A DNA stretch of 44,908 bases, taken from NCBI GenBank assembly GCA_012512925.1, contig JAAZDE010000140.1, forward strand, positions 1 through 44,908, in the 5' to 3' direction. The translations under genes and the position numbers were made by a program. The number at the start of each line of letters is the position of its first letter. Positions within the stretch are counted from its first letter, which is position 1. The stretch is from Desulfuromonadaceae bacterium. GTDB taxonomy: Bacteria; Desulfobacterota; Desulfuromonadia; Desulfuromonadales; JAAYDE01. This document shows positions 30,747 to 40,335 of this stretch, in pieces. The notes under the pieces were generated by a model, which searched no databases, was not told the DNA's origin, and was given only the letters and a program-made list of their open reading frames with translations.

Positions 30747-31283
30747 TTAAACCTCGGCGTCGGCGTCCGAAATCTCCGCGAGAGCCTGCCGATAAACCTC
30801 CTCATCATGGTTTGAAAAACAGACAAACCACACCTTTTGAATGGCGCTTCCCGCGGCCAGAAAATTCCGCACTTCCCGCAGCGCGATGCGGCACGCCCTT
30901 TTAATGGGAAAGCCATAGACGCCGGTGCTGATGGATGGAAAAGCTATTGTTTTTACGGAATTTTCTTCGGCCAGGGCAAGGGAACTGCGGTAGCAGCGGC
31001 GTAAATTCTCGTCTTCGTGATGCCCCCCGCCTTTCCAGACCGGTCCCACGGTGTGGATGACATACTTTGCGGCAAGATGATAGCCCCTGGTGATCCGCGC
31101 CTCACCCGTCGGACATCCCCCCAGGGTGCGGCACTCCTCCAGCAGCTCAGGACCGGCGGCGCGGTGAATGGCGCCATCCACCCCCCCTCCGCCGAGAAGG
31201 GAATGGTTGGCGGCGTTGACGATGGCGTCCACCGCCATCGAGGTGATGTCTCCAAGAACCACTGTCATTTCGGACGTCTTCAC
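30747..31283 (-). CDS. macrodomain protein, ADP-ribose deacetylase type
   Basis: Binds ADP-ribose and probably removes acetyl from O-acetyl-ADP-ribose or ADP-ribose from protein (MacroD/YmdB group). The 178 residues have NAANHSLLGGGGVDGAIH, GPVWKGGG and ISTGVYGFP. The start is the GTG at 31283, with GGAGG five bases upstream; the ATG at 31268 has no ribosome site. It is last in a minus-strand run from 35011. No sirtuin or ADP-ribosyltransferase is adjacent. Confidence 0.9.
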   Translation of the reverse strand: MKTSEMTVVLGDITSMAVDAIVNAANHSLLGGGGVDGAIHRAAGPELLEECRTLGGCPTGEARITRGYHLAAKYVIHTVGPVWKGGGHHEDENLRRCYRSSLALAEENSVKTIAFPSISTGVYGFPIKRACRIALREVRNFLAAGSAIQKVWFVCFSNHDEEVYRQALAEISDADAEV

Positions 31284-31332
31284 TTGGTCCTCCCCTTCCG
31301 AATAAGGAAATTCCCGCCTTCAAAAAAAAGTT

Positions 31333-32319
31333 TCAGGCCTGACGCGGCATGAAGCCCAATTCCCGCAGCATCTCCAGATCGTCGTGCAACTGCCGCCCTT
31401 CGGTGGTCAGATAGTGGCCGGTCATGATGCCGCTGGCGCCGGCGCTGAAAACCAGGGGATGGAGCGAGCGGAGGTTTCTCTCCCTTCCCCCGCAGACCAG
31501 AATCTCCCGGTCGGGAAGAACGAACCGGAAAAGGGCGATAATTTTCAGACAACGCCATGGAGTCAGAAAATCGGCAGATTCCAGGGGCGTTCCGGGAATA
31601 GGGGTAAGAAAATTGATCGGCACCGCATCGACGGAGAGATTTTTCAGTTCCAGAGCCAACTCGAGGCGTTGCTCGTCGCTCTCGCCCAGACCGAAGATCC
31701 CGCCGCTGCAGACCGATAATCCGGCCTTTTTGGCTTCCCGGACGGTAGCGGCACGCTCCTCCCAGGAATGGGTGGTACAGACGGCAGGGTAAAAACTGCG
31801 GGACGTCTCCAGGTTATGATGATAGCGGCTGACCCCCGCTTCTTTCAGGCCCACCAGGGTATCGCCAGCCACCAGGCCCAGAGACGCACAATAGGCCAGC
31901 CGGTCTTTTTTCAGGTCTGATACGGCAGCCAGAATCGTTTCAATTTCCGCGGTGCACAACCCCTTCCCGCTGGTGACCAGGGAAAAACGGTGAATAGGGG
32001 AATTTTGCGCCTTATCCGCCTGTTCGCGGATCATCGCCGGTGATTTGAGGGGATAGACCGGGCCCGGGTTTCGAGAGAAGCGGGACTGGGCGCAAAAGGC
32101 GCAGTTTTCCGAACATTGCCCCGACTTGGCGTTGACGATGGTGCAGAGATGGATGCACCGCCCGCAGAAGGAATGACGCAACCGGTCGGCGGCGGGGAGG
32201 AGATGCAGGACCTCTTCGTCGCGAAGGCCGGCCAGGCGCAGATAGCTGTCCATTGGCGGCTGGCGGCCGGCCAGGATATCGTCGGCCATTCGCAGAAAAA
32301 ATCGCGCCGTGTCGGACAT
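31333..32319 (-). CDS. bioB: biotin synthase BioB
   Basis: Radical SAM enzyme that inserts sulphur into dethiobiotin. The 328 residues have the cluster motif C69-x3-C73-x2-C76 (GQCSENCAFCAQ), YHHNLETS, and GGIFGLGE. Its ATG directly follows the stop of the aminotransferase gene (TAAATG), so coupling is likely. No other bio genes lie in the window. Confidence 0.95.
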   Translation of the reverse strand: MSDTARFFLRMADDILAGRQPPMDSYLRLAGLRDEEVLHLLPAADRLRHSFCGRCIHLCTIVNAKSGQCSENCAFCAQSRFSRNPGPVYPLKSPAMIREQADKAQNSPIHRFSLVTSGKGLCTAEIETILAAVSDLKKDRLAYCASLGLVAGDTLVGLKEAGVSRYHHNLETSRSFYPAVCTTHSWEERAATVREAKKAGLSVCSGGIFGLGESDEQRLELALELKNLSVDAVPINFLTPIPGTPLESADFLTPWRCLKIIALFRFVLPDREILVCGGRERNLRSLHPLVFSAGASGIMTGHYLTTEGRQLHDDLEMLRELGFMPRQA

Positions 32320-33444
32320 TTATCGAACCTCTTCGGCGGTGGGGAAAGCCAGATACTCCTCGAGACGCTGCAGTGCCTGAGGCAGATTGCTCCGCCCGAA
32401 ACCGATGCGGAAGTGATTGCCGTCATGATCGTATATCGTCCCCGGCAAAAGCAACACCCCGCTCTTTTTCACCAATCGATCGCAGAAGACATCCACCTTT
32501 TCGCCGACCAGGCGGGGGAAGGCGATAGGACCCGCATCGGGTCGCCGCCAGCGAAATCGATGATCATGGCGACTGAAAAAATCGTCCAGGTGGGCCAGGT
32601 TGGACCGGATGATCGCCAGATTGCGATCTGCCAGGCCCTGCCGATGACGAAGGGCGATTTCGGCCAAAAGTTCGCTCGGGGCGCTGTTGCAGATCGTCGT
32701 GTAATCCTTGAGAACGGCCATCCCTTTAAGGATCTTTGCGTTGCGGGTAGCGGCCCAGCCGATGCGGAGCCCGGCCAGACCATAGGTTTTCGACATGACG
32801 CCGAGGGATACGGCGTGCTCGCTCAAATCACAGGCGGCGGGAAGACGGTCCTCCTCCCGATATTCACAGCCGCGATAGACCTCGTCGGAAAAAAGAATCA
32901 CCCCCCGCTCATCGGTCACCCGGATCACCTCGTCGAAACAACGACGATCCATCAGGTATCCCGTCGGGTTATGAGGAGTGTTCAGGATGACCGCCCGGGT
33001 TTCCGGCCGCATCAGACCTTTGAGTTCATCTGTATCGAGCCGCCAGCCTTGCTCCTCCCTGGCGATCCACGGGGAAACACGGCAGCCGATGGCACGGGCC
33101 ATCTCGGCGAGGGATTGATAACAGGGCCAGTGAACGATGACATGGTCATCGGGGCCAAGCGTCGCCTGCATGAAAAGGAAGATTGCTTCTTCGGCGCCGC
33201 TGTGGACCAGAATCTCCTCGGGATGGATGGATTTGTAGATGGAGGCGATTTCCCGGCGCAGCCCCGGGCTCCCCGGCGCTTCGGTATAGCCCAGCCGAAG
33301 ACGCTTCAGGCGCTCCTCGGCATCCGGTTCCAAGGCCAGGATTTCGTTTACCGTAACCGATTCGCAGTCGGAACAACACAGCAGATGGGCGGCATGAAAT
33401 TCGTAGCGGGCGAAATAGCGTTCGAGTTTGAAAGGATTGAGCAT
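32320..33444 (-). CDS. fold-type I PLP aminotransferase (aspartate aminotransferase family)
   Basis: Class I/II aminotransferase of 374 residues. PLP lysine in VMSKTYGLAGLRIGW; other marks are LNTPHNPTGY, SDEVYRGC and the C-terminal RIGFGR arginine. Substrate unknown; coupling to bioB does not make it a known biotin enzyme, as BioF and BioA differ in motifs. The ATG at 33444 is chosen because a longer reading begins with TTG inside the acylphosphatase gene. A GGAG lies 13 bases upstream, farther than ideal. Confidence 0.85.
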   Translation of the reverse strand: MLNPFKLERYFARYEFHAAHLLCCSDCESVTVNEILALEPDAEERLKRLRLGYTEAPGSPGLRREIASIYKSIHPEEILVHSGAEEAIFLFMQATLGPDDHVIVHWPCYQSLAEMARAIGCRVSPWIAREEQGWRLDTDELKGLMRPETRAVILNTPHNPTGYLMDRRCFDEVIRVTDERGVILFSDEVYRGCEYREEDRLPAACDLSEHAVSLGVMSKTYGLAGLRIGWAATRNAKILKGMAVLKDYTTICNSAPSELLAEIALRHRQGLADRNLAIIRSNLAHLDDFFSRHDHRFRWRRPDAGPIAFPRLVGEKVDVFCDRLVKKSGVLLLPGTIYDHDGNHFRIGFGRSNLPQALQRLEEYLAFPTAEEVR

Positions 33445-33496
33445 TTTGCTGATTGTCTCCAAACCGTTTTTGAGGACTCCGCCCCAGGTAAAAAAG

Positions 33497-33775
33497 CTAC
33501 CAGTAACGGATTTCAAAATCCGCCGGATTCCTCAATATATCCGAATAGTCGACTTGCACCTGAACCACTTTTGCGGCGGGCGGGCCATGATGGGCCCACT
33601 CCACCAGGGATTGCAGGGCATCCTCCTCTCCTTCGGCCTCCATATAGACGCTGGCGCCCGGCATGTTTTTGACAAAGCCCCTCAAACCGAGCTGGACAGC
33701 TTTTCTTTGGGCATAAGCCCGGAAACAAACCCCCTGAACCCTGCCGAAAACCTGAATGGTGACATGTCGCTTCAT
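33497..33775 (-). CDS. acyP: acylphosphatase
   Basis: Hydrolyses acyl phosphates such as acetyl and carbamoyl phosphate. The 92-residue protein has the catalytic Arg19 (VQGVCFRAYAQ) and Asn37 (GFVKNMPG). The ATG at 33775 overlaps the patatin stop (ATGA) and has AGGA upstream. A longer start would overlap the upstream gene further. Confidence 0.93.
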   Translation of the reverse strand: MKRHVTIQVFGRVQGVCFRAYAQRKAVQLGLRGFVKNMPGASVYMEAEGEEDALQSLVEWAHHGPPAAKVVQVQVDYSDILRNPADFEIRYW

Positions 33776-34671
33776 CGGTTTCGTCCTGTTTTGGCAAAGT
33801 CCGGCCACCTGGAATGGAGAAAACCTTCCAAGGCCGAAAAGGAGGAGCGGGCGTCCGCGTATCCCTGCTCAAACGTCTGGTTAAGACGATCCTGATCCCG
33901 TTCCGCCCGGCCGACACCCAGGTCGCGGGACGGCCTGATGACAAACGCCGAGCCGTCCCGCACCAGGGAATCGATATGATCCATGGCCCGATTGTAAAGC
34001 AAATGGCGCCGGGAGATAGCCTGCCGAAGGCCATTGAAACGGGGATAGAAAAGACCGGTCAATCCGGCCAAGGGAAATGGTTTTTTTCGGTATCCCGGGG
34101 GACGGGTCAGAATCAGCACATGGCGTTCATTCCCGTCGGCGATGCTTTTGCCAACGGGAAGGGCATCGGCAATTCCGCCGTCCATCAGCACGCGTCCCGC
34201 GAAGGATACCGGCTTGGAGATGAAGGGGAGACTGCAGGAGGCTCGCAGCGCGGTCATGAAATCCTTCCCCAAGGTCGCTTTTTCATAGTAGACAGGGGTA
34301 CCGGAATGGCAGTCGGTAGCCACGATCCAGAATTTTTCCTCGGCAGCGGCGAACCGTCGATAATCGAAAGGGACCAGTTGATCGGGAATGGTGTTGAAGA
34401 TGAAATCCATCCCGAACAGTTCTCCGCCCAGCAGCAGGCGCAGACGGCTCAGATAGCGCCGGTCGCGGACGAACTCGATGTTGACGATCCGATTGCGCTC
34501 CAACTGACGGGAAAGGTAGTTGGCGGCATTGCAGGCTCCCATGGAAACTCCGACCACATAGGGGAAATAGAGTTTCTTCTCCATGAAAAAACGGAGGGCG
34601 CCGGAGGTGTAGACCCCGCGCAGGCCTCCTCCCTCCAGAACGAGGCCGGTCTGGTCAAAAAACCATTCCAT
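33772..34671 (-). CDS. patatin-like phospholipase
   Basis: Serine-aspartate acyl hydrolase of the patatin family, 299 residues. Oxyanion motif GGGLRG (14-19), nucleophile Ser43 in GVSMG, and Asp164 in DGG. Closest to the YjjU/RssA-like cytoplasmic group by arrangement; no signal peptide. ATG at 34671 follows an in-frame GTG. Overlaps acylphosphatase by four bases. Confidence 0.92.
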   Translation of the reverse strand: MEWFFDQTGLVLEGGGLRGVYTSGALRFFMEKKLYFPYVVGVSMGACNAANYLSRQLERNRIVNIEFVRDRRYLSRLRLLLGGELFGMDFIFNTIPDQLVPFDYRRFAAAEEKFWIVATDCHSGTPVYYEKATLGKDFMTALRASCSLPFISKPVSFAGRVLMDGGIADALPVGKSIADGNERHVLILTRPPGYRKKPFPLAGLTGLFYPRFNGLRQAISRRHLLYNRAMDHIDSLVRDGSAFVIRPSRDLGVGRAERDQDRLNQTFEQGYADARSSFSALEGFLHSRWPDFAKTGRNR

Positions 34672-34720
34672 CACTTGTCGGTCTCAGGATTTCAAGGATT
34701 TCGGGGAATGCGGCATTTCA

Positions 34721-35011
34721 TCATTTCGAACGGTTGCCGGGATTGAAAAGGGCGCCGCACTTTTTACAGCGGAAGCCGGAGGAAGGCCAGAGGACCAGCC
34801 CGATGGCCCCGAAAAGGATGATGGCAAAAATTCCCGTATAAACCCCCTCCCCGTCCCTCGTGAACCGCAATCCGGTATCCACGATGGCATACAAGGCCAA
34901 CCCCAGAAAAATCAGGCTGGGTAGGGATATCCTGCGAGCTAATCCTGGGGCGTTGCAGGAAGGGCAGATCCGTTTTTCCTTGGCCTGATTCCGGTCTTTT
35001 TTTTCCGTCAA
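34721..35011 (-). CDS. small zinc-ribbon membrane protein
   Basis: Function unknown. The 96 residues contain CPSC near the start, two hydrophobic helices (about 29-47 and 58-76), then CKKC, so the two CxxC pairs flank the membrane hairpin and could form one zinc site. The start is a TTG at 35011 with GGAGAG five bases upstream. It has its own promoter candidate and heads the run to the macrodomain gene. Confidence 0.7.
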   Translation of the reverse strand: MTEKKDRNQAKEKRICPSCNAPGLARRISLPSLIFLGLALYAIVDTGLRFTRDGEGVYTGIFAIILFGAIGLVLWPSSGFRCKKCGALFNPGNRSK

Positions 35012-35099
35012 AGCGTCTCTCCGTTGTAATGGTTTGATTTCACATCAGCAGCTGATTTCGAACAAGCGACATGATCGGCCCAGGACCGGCCGACCATTC

Positions 35100-35128
35100 A
35101 AGATAAGGATAAAAGGTCCAAAAATCAA
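35100..35128 (-). promoter_or_regulatory. promoter for the zinc-ribbon to macrodomain run
   Basis: On the minus strand TTGATT (35128-35123) and TATCTT (35105-35100) are 17 bases apart, about 90 bases before the TTG start. The 245-base gap 35012-35256 also has a short GGGGC/GCCCC hairpin but no gene. Confidence 0.55.
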
Positions 35129-35256
35129 CCGGAGAACCTTCAACGGTCCGTCAGAAGATGATGACCTGGCCGGCCGTTTCCCTTCGGGCCGGCGGGGCAG
35201 AAAGCCCCTTCATCTCTGCGTTCAAAGAAAGTCCCTGGCTTCCGGCCGCTCCTCGA

Positions 35257-37269
35257 TCATTGAACAAAGGTGCTTTTTTCACCTTCCGCCGTTGGTTCAT
35301 GGTGATTTCTCCCCCCACCGCCAACCAGCGTTTCGAAGGCGGTACATTCCTGAGATCTGCCGATGACGGCCACCATGTCCTCGTCATTAAAAATAAATTC
35401 GGGTTCGGGGTTCGGATATAGAATGCCTTTGCGCATGATGCCCACAACGCTTGCTCCGGTCAGGTTGCGGATTCCCAGATCCCTGATCGATTGTCCGGCG
35501 CCGAAGTTCCCTTGCTCCAGCTTCACCCAGGTCAGTTCCAGCTGATCTGAGGCTTTGTGCAGGTCGGAAAGGGTCTTGAAATCGTAGCGGTCACGATAGA
35601 GGGGTGCATAGAGCTCGGAACGGATGTGATCGGTAAGTTTGAGGATCTCCGACGCCGGAATCTCCAGATGGAGAAGGGCCTGTCGGGTCATTTCAAGACC
35701 TGCCTCGAATTCGGGCTGGATCACTTCCTGGGCGCCGCATTCATAAAGTTCCTTCATCATCTCCACCCCTTCGACCCTGACGGTGATGTGCAGTCCCGGC
35801 CTAATGTCCCGACCCTGCTCCACCACCCTCCTGGCCACCACCGCGGCCGGGGTGGTCACCAGCAGAAGGGCGGCCCGGTGGATCCCGGAGGCTTCCAGAA
35901 CGACCGACTGGGCGGCATCGCCGTAAATCAGGGGGAAACCGGCTTGGCGGATTTGATCGACACGGTGGCTGTCGTTTTCGATGATCATGAAAGGGAGTTC
36001 CATGCGCCGGAGAACCCCGGCGACAAGTTGTCCGACCCTTCCCCCGCCGGCGATCACCACATGATTGTCCATTTCGACCCCGGGAAAATTGATCAACTGC
36101 AGCGGCTCGCTCTTGAACCATTTTCGTCCCAGAGCATAAAGGGGAACCACCAGGCGAAAGAGGAAGGGAGTCATCATCATGGTGATAATGGCCGTGGTGA
36201 GGACCAGGGAATAAACCTCGGGGCTGATCGAATTGGTTTGCAGGCCGATCCGCCCCAAAACGAAGGAAAATTCGCCGATCTGGAAAAGTCCCAGACCGAC
36301 GGCCAGCGGCACCAGATTCTCATAACCGAAAAGGAAGGTCAGAATGAAGAAGATGAGCCCTTTGCCCAGAGCCACCAGCGCCACCAAAAGGGCGATCGTG
36401 GAGATGTTGTCCACCAGAAAACGGGGGTCGAGAAGCATCCCCACCGAGGCGAAGAAGAGCAGTCCGAAAAGATCCCTGAGAGGAATGATGTCGCTCAAGG
36501 CCTGATAGGAATAATCCGATTCACTCAGCACCATGCCGGCGACGAATGCCCCGAAGGCAAAAGAGAGTCCGAAGAGATAGGTGGCGTAGCCGATGCCGAG
36601 GCCGATGGCGGTGATGGCAAGGAGAAAGAGCTCGCGGGAGTTCCAGCGGGCCACCCGCGCCATGATCCAGGGGAGAACGCGGTTGCCCGCCACCACGATC
36701 ATGAACAGGAAGAAAACCGCTTTCAAGGCAGCCCAGCCGAGCACAGGTAGCCCCATTTCCGGGTTGCTCAACTGGGGGAGGATAATCATCATCGGCACCA
36801 CGGCGAGATCCTGCACGATCAGCATGCCGATCATGACCCGGCTGGGGAGTGTTCCCATCCACCCCCGGCTCATGAGGGTCTTGAGCAGAACCATGGTGCT
36901 GGACAGGGAGATCAGAGAGCCGAACCAGAGGGAAGGAACCGGTTCCCACCCAAGGCCTTTGCCGATCAGGAAGCCAAAGGCCATAGTCAGCAGAATCTGG
37001 ATCGGGGTGCCGATCAGGGCGATCCTGCGCACCGGTTGCAGTTTTTTGAGGGAAAATTCCAGACCCAGAGCGAAAAGGAGCAGAGCCACACCGATCTCGG
37101 CCAGAAGTTCGATGTCGTGAACCTTGATGATGAAGCCCAGATCGTGGGGTCCGATCAGAATGCCGGCAACGATATAGCCGAGAATCAGCGGCTGTTTAAG
37201 TCTCTGGGCGATAATCCCGGCGGCCAAAGCGGCCAGAACGATGATAATGATATCGGAGGCAATTCCCAT
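35257..37269 (-). CDS. Kef-type monovalent cation/proton antiporter (CPA2) with RCK domains
   Basis: Inner-membrane potassium or sodium/proton antiporter. The 670 residues contain the Na_H_Exchanger domain with about 12 helices (roughly 5-385), a TrkA-N/RCK_N domain with NAD-binding [16 protein letters not shown] (near 405), and a TrkA-C domain (about 570-645). Glutathione gating as in E. coli KefB/C cannot be judged from sequence. It lies 95 bases beyond gspB, and the short upstream inverted repeat is noted separately. Confidence 0.93.
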   Translation of the reverse strand: MGIASDIIIIVLAALAAGIIAQRLKQPLILGYIVAGILIGPHDLGFIIKVHDIELLAEIGVALLLFALGLEFSLKKLQPVRRIALIGTPIQILLTMAFGFLIGKGLGWEPVPSLWFGSLISLSSTMVLLKTLMSRGWMGTLPSRVMIGMLIVQDLAVVPMMIILPQLSNPEMGLPVLGWAALKAVFFLFMIVVAGNRVLPWIMARVARWNSRELFLLAITAIGLGIGYATYLFGLSFAFGAFVAGMVLSESDYSYQALSDIIPLRDLFGLLFFASVGMLLDPRFLVDNISTIALLVALVALGKGLIFFILTFLFGYENLVPLAVGLGLFQIGEFSFVLGRIGLQTNSISPEVYSLVLTTAIITMMMTPFLFRLVVPLYALGRKWFKSEPLQLINFPGVEMDNHVVIAGGGRVGQLVAGVLRRMELPFMIIENDSHRVDQIRQAGFPLIYGDAAQSVVLEASGIHRAALLLVTTPAAVVARRVVEQGRDIRPGLHITVRVEGVEMMKELYECGAQEVIQPEFEAGLEMTRQALLHLEIPASEILKLTDHIRSELYAPLYRDRYDFKTLSDLHKASDQLELTWVKLEQGNFGAGQSIRDLGIRNLTGASVVGIMRKGILYPNPEPEFIFNDEDMVAVIGRSQECTAFETLVGGGGRNHHEPTAEGEKSTFVQ

Positions 37270-37320
37270 GATGGTCTATTCTTAAAAAATCCTGTTTTCA
37301 GATTGCGGCCAGGCCCATGG

Positions 37321-37360
37321 CCCTTGCGGGAACATTTCGTCATGAACAGAGGCGCAAGGG
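37321..37360. repeat. inverted repeat just downstream of gspB
   Basis: CCCTTGCG (37321-37328) and CGCAAGGG (37353-37360) form an eight-pair stem with a 24-base loop, four bases after the gspB stop. No T-run follows, so it may be a stability element or a weak terminator. Confidence 0.5.
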
Positions 37361-37364
37361 AAAT

Positions 37365-38069
37365 TCATCGGGCGGATTTCCCCATCACCAGTTCGATGGT
37401 TTTTCCTTGCCAGGACAGGTACACCTTGTCGGAAAATATTTTTTCGACCCTGGCGCCAAGAATCGACTCCCCTTCGGTCAGGGTGCGGTGGTTGATGATC
37501 ACCAAGGCATTCCCTTTCCCTTCTTCGAAAGCAATTCCGATCAATTTCAGGGAAGGAACCCCGCTTGTCCGAACCGAGGCTGAACCAGGGCGCACCGCTT
37601 GACTTTGAGCGGCTGTTGGAATGGTCTTCCCGGTGGCGGCGGGCCGTTGAATGGCTTCCGGCTTTTTTGATGGGAGCCCGGCCATTTCGGCCCCCGGAGT
37701 GGAGCCTGTCCCTTCGGCGCCCATAGCCGATACCGCCTTCGCCGGTGCCGGCCGCGAAACTCCGGCGGCGGCAGGTGGCAGGCTTTCGGCGGAATAATCC
37801 CTGGCAGGTTCGGCCGTTGGCGGAGAGGTTCCGGCCATGGGTGGAGGCGAGGTCTGATAGCGCCAGAAAACACCGCCGCCAACGAGAAGGCAAAGCACCA
37901 CCCCGGCGCCTGCCCACACAGGACCGCGCCACGACTTTATCCTTCGCTCGGGCCTGGGACCGTCGCTATCCTGCAAAATTTCCGGGGTGATATCAAAAGT
38001 TTTTTCTTTCTGGTGGGGCAAGGCCCTTTCGCGTTCCAGCTTTTTAAGGGCTTCCAGGATTGAACTCAT
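37365..38069 (-). CDS. gspB: type II secretion accessory protein GspB
   Basis: Partner of GspA that helps carry the secretin through peptidoglycan. The 234-residue protein has a short cytoplasmic N terminus (MSSILEALKKLERER), one transmembrane helix (about 52-73), a long proline/alanine-rich periplasmic linker, and a GspB C-terminal domain (from about 175: SLKLIGIAFEEGKGNALVI and TEGESILGARVEKI). The ATG at 38069 has AAGGAGG six bases upstream. It overlaps gspA by four bases. Confidence 0.88.
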   Translation of the reverse strand: MSSILEALKKLERERALPHQKEKTFDITPEILQDSDGPRPERRIKSWRGPVWAGAGVVLCLLVGGGVFWRYQTSPPPMAGTSPPTAEPARDYSAESLPPAAAGVSRPAPAKAVSAMGAEGTGSTPGAEMAGLPSKKPEAIQRPAATGKTIPTAAQSQAVRPGSASVRTSGVPSLKLIGIAFEEGKGNALVIINHRTLTEGESILGARVEKIFSDKVYLSWQGKTIELVMGKSAR

Positions 38070-39106
38070 CTGGCGCCTCCTTCCCGGCTGGAAGATTCGG
38101 GCAAAGTTTCTGGAACGGCGGCAGCCGGAGCCATGGAAGGCGATTGATGGCCGATGGCGGGGGAATTTTCTTTTCCCCGCTCCGTCATCCACTTCGGCGA
38201 ACCCCTGCCGACCAGCATCCCGATACCAAAGGAAAGGACCGCAGCCAAACAGATCACAGGAAGCCACCTTCCCATAGACGGCCTGGCAAGGAAAACGCCC
38301 TTCAGTTCCTGTACCGCCTCATGGATGATCTCATCGTCGATGATGGCAGCCTCCCGGGTGTAGGCAACCAGAAAAGCCCGATCGCAGACCAGATTGATCA
38401 GACGTGGCAGTCCTCCGGAAAAATCATAAATCTTTTTCAGGGCTGGGGAGGTGAAAAGACCGGATTTGGCCCGGCCGGCCAATTGCAAACGATGACGGAT
38501 GTAGGCACAGGTATCCTCAAAATCGAGGGGCTCGAGATGAAAGCGCACCGGAATCCGCTGATTGAGCTGGACCAGCTCCGGACGATTCAGGATAACCCCC
38601 AGTTCCGGTTGACCAGCCAGAATGATCTGGATGAGCTTTTCCTTGTCGGTTTCCAGATTGGATAACAGACGAATCTCTTCCAGTGTTTCAATGTCAAGAT
38701 TCTGGGCCTCGTCAATGACCAGCACGACGCTGCGTCCGGCCCCGTTCTCGTCCAGAAGGAAGCGGTTGAGCCGTTCGAACAGCACGGCTCTGCTCTCCCC
38801 CTGATGATCCAGGGCGAACTCCTGGCAGATGACATGGAGCATTTCGTGAGGGGTCAGGGTGGGGTTGAAAATGTATGCGATGCGATTGGCGTCGCAGTCC
38901 AGCCGTGTAAACAGGGCGCGCAGAACAGTGGTTTTCCCCGACCCGATCTCGCCGGTCAAGGCGATGAACCCGCAACGCCGGGTCAGTCCGTAAAGGAGAT
39001 GGGCAAGAGCCTCCCTGTGGTGTTTGCTAAAGAAGAGGAAAGCCGGATCCGGGGTGATCCGGAACGGTTCCTCGCGGAATTCGAAGAATTGAAGATAAGG
39101 GGACAT
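38066..39106 (-). CDS. gspA: GspA/ExeA-type AAA ATPase
   Basis: Cytoplasmic ATPase with a membrane anchor that, with GspB, aids secretin assembly. The 346 residues show Walker A GEIGSGKT (52-59), Walker B VVLVIDE (127-133), a sensor region LAGQPEL, and a transmembrane helix at about 280-300. It lacks a peptidoglycan-binding domain at its end, which ExeA of Aeromonas has. The other gsp genes are not here, so the pair serves a system encoded elsewhere. dgt precedes it by 42 bases. Confidence 0.9.
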   Translation of the reverse strand: MSPYLQFFEFREEPFRITPDPAFLFFSKHHREALAHLLYGLTRRCGFIALTGEIGSGKTTVLRALFTRLDCDANRIAYIFNPTLTPHEMLHVICQEFALDHQGESRAVLFERLNRFLLDENGAGRSVVLVIDEAQNLDIETLEEIRLLSNLETDKEKLIQIILAGQPELGVILNRPELVQLNQRIPVRFHLEPLDFEDTCAYIRHRLQLAGRAKSGLFTSPALKKIYDFSGGLPRLINLVCDRAFLVAYTREAAIIDDEIIHEAVQELKGVFLARPSMGRWLPVICLAAVLSFGIGMLVGRGSPKWMTERGKENSPAIGHQSPSMAPAAAVPETLPESSSREGGAR

Positions 39107-39148
39107 CTTCCTCTTTCCGAGGCACAGGATGTTTTCGAAAAATTCTCC

Positions 39149-40282
39149 TCAGGCCCTTTCAAAGGGCTCGAAAAGCTTGCGGTATTCATCCATGGCGTAA
39201 CGGTCGGTCATATCGGCGATGTAATCGCAGATGACCCTTTCCTTGCCGAAGCGTTCGATCCGCTGCTGATATCTTCCCGGCAAAAGAGAGGAATGGGCGG
39301 CATAGCTTTCGAAAATTCGCGTGATGAAGAATTCCGCCTTGATTCTCATCCTTTCCACCATGAAATGGCGGTACAGGTGCTTGCGGAGAAAGGTTTTGAG
39401 CTGACGGGTTTTGGCCAGCGTATCGGGATGAAAAGCGAGCAGACGTTCCGGAGCATAGCGGACATCCTCCAGAGAGCGAATGCCCTGGGCGGCGATGGCG
39501 GAGCGGGTGTGATCGACCACATCGTCGATGAGGGAGCCGATCAGATAGCTGATGGTCTGGTATACATGGCGCCTTTCATCGAGGGAGGGATATTTCTTCC
39601 CCACCATGGCGAAGGTCTCCTGCCAGACCTCGACCTGTTTCAATTGCTCCAGGCTGATATACCCGGCCTTGAGGCCATCGTCGATGTCGTGGTTGTTGTA
39701 GGCGATTTCATCCGCCACATCGATGATCTGAGATTCCAGAGGGGGACGCAGACCCCGGAAATATTCATCCTCGTCGAGCAGATCGGAATTTTCATAGCGC
39801 GGCGAGTGCTTGATGATCCCTTCCCGGGTCTCCCAGGTCAGATTGAGACCGTTGAAACCGGGATAGCGCTCCTCCAATTCCTCGACCACCCGCAGGGATT
39901 GTTTGTTGTGGTCAAAACCGCCGTAATCCTTCATCAACCGGTTGAGAATCTCTTCCCCGGTATGACCGAAAGGGGTATGCCCGAGATCGTGGGAAAGGGA
40001 CAGGGCCTCGACCAGAGCCTCGTTGAGATGCAGGCGGGTGGCGATTCCGCGGGCGATCTGGGCGACCTCCAGGGAATGGGTCAGGCGGGTCCGGTAATAG
40101 TCCCCTTCATGGTTGACGAAAACCTGGGTCTTGTATTCGAGACGACGAAAGGCGGCACAATGGATGATCCGGTCCCGATCTCGCTGAAAAGCGGGACGAT
40201 CATCCTTGTAGTTCTCCGGGTGGCGGCGGCCAAGACTCCGATCGCTTCGGGCGGCGAAAGGCGCTAGTTCCGTTCTCTCCAT
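39149..40282 (-). CDS. dgt: deoxyguanosinetriphosphate triphosphohydrolase-like protein (dGTPase)
   Basis: HD-domain enzyme that splits dNTPs into deoxynucleoside and triphosphate. The 377 residues have RTRLTHSLEV (His69) and LSHDLGHTPFGHTGE (His98, Asp99), and IIDVADEIAYNNHD further on. The shorter dGTPase-like subgroup often has broad dNTP specificity. ATG at 40282 with GGGGAG eight bases upstream. Its promoter faces away from rsmD. Confidence 0.92.
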   Translation of the reverse strand: MERTELAPFAARSDRSLGRRHPENYKDDRPAFQRDRDRIIHCAAFRRLEYKTQVFVNHEGDYYRTRLTHSLEVAQIARGIATRLHLNEALVEALSLSHDLGHTPFGHTGEEILNRLMKDYGGFDHNKQSLRVVEELEERYPGFNGLNLTWETREGIIKHSPRYENSDLLDEDEYFRGLRPPLESQIIDVADEIAYNNHDIDDGLKAGYISLEQLKQVEVWQETFAMVGKKYPSLDERRHVYQTISYLIGSLIDDVVDHTRSAIAAQGIRSLEDVRYAPERLLAFHPDTLAKTRQLKTFLRKHLYRHFMVERMRIKAEFFITRIFESYAAHSSLLPGRYQQRIERFGKERVICDYIADMTDRYAMDEYRKLFEPFERA

Positions 40283-40335
40283 CGATCTATCTCCCCTGAT
40301 GCAAAAAATCCATAATTTCAAGGCATTAAAAATAT

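Noticed and set aside
32320-33444. Aminotransferase as BioF or BioA
   Set aside because: Motifs are of aspartate aminotransferase type; the alpha-oxoamine synthase and class III patterns are absent.
32116-33672. 518-codon plus-strand open frame opposite bioB and the aminotransferase
   Set aside because: It spans two well-supported genes on the minus strand and its translation is low in recognisable structure.
35012-35256. Small RNA or gene in the gap after the antiporter
   Set aside because: Only a short GGGGC/GCCCC hairpin and the promoter candidate are visible; no T-run or open frame with a ribosome site.
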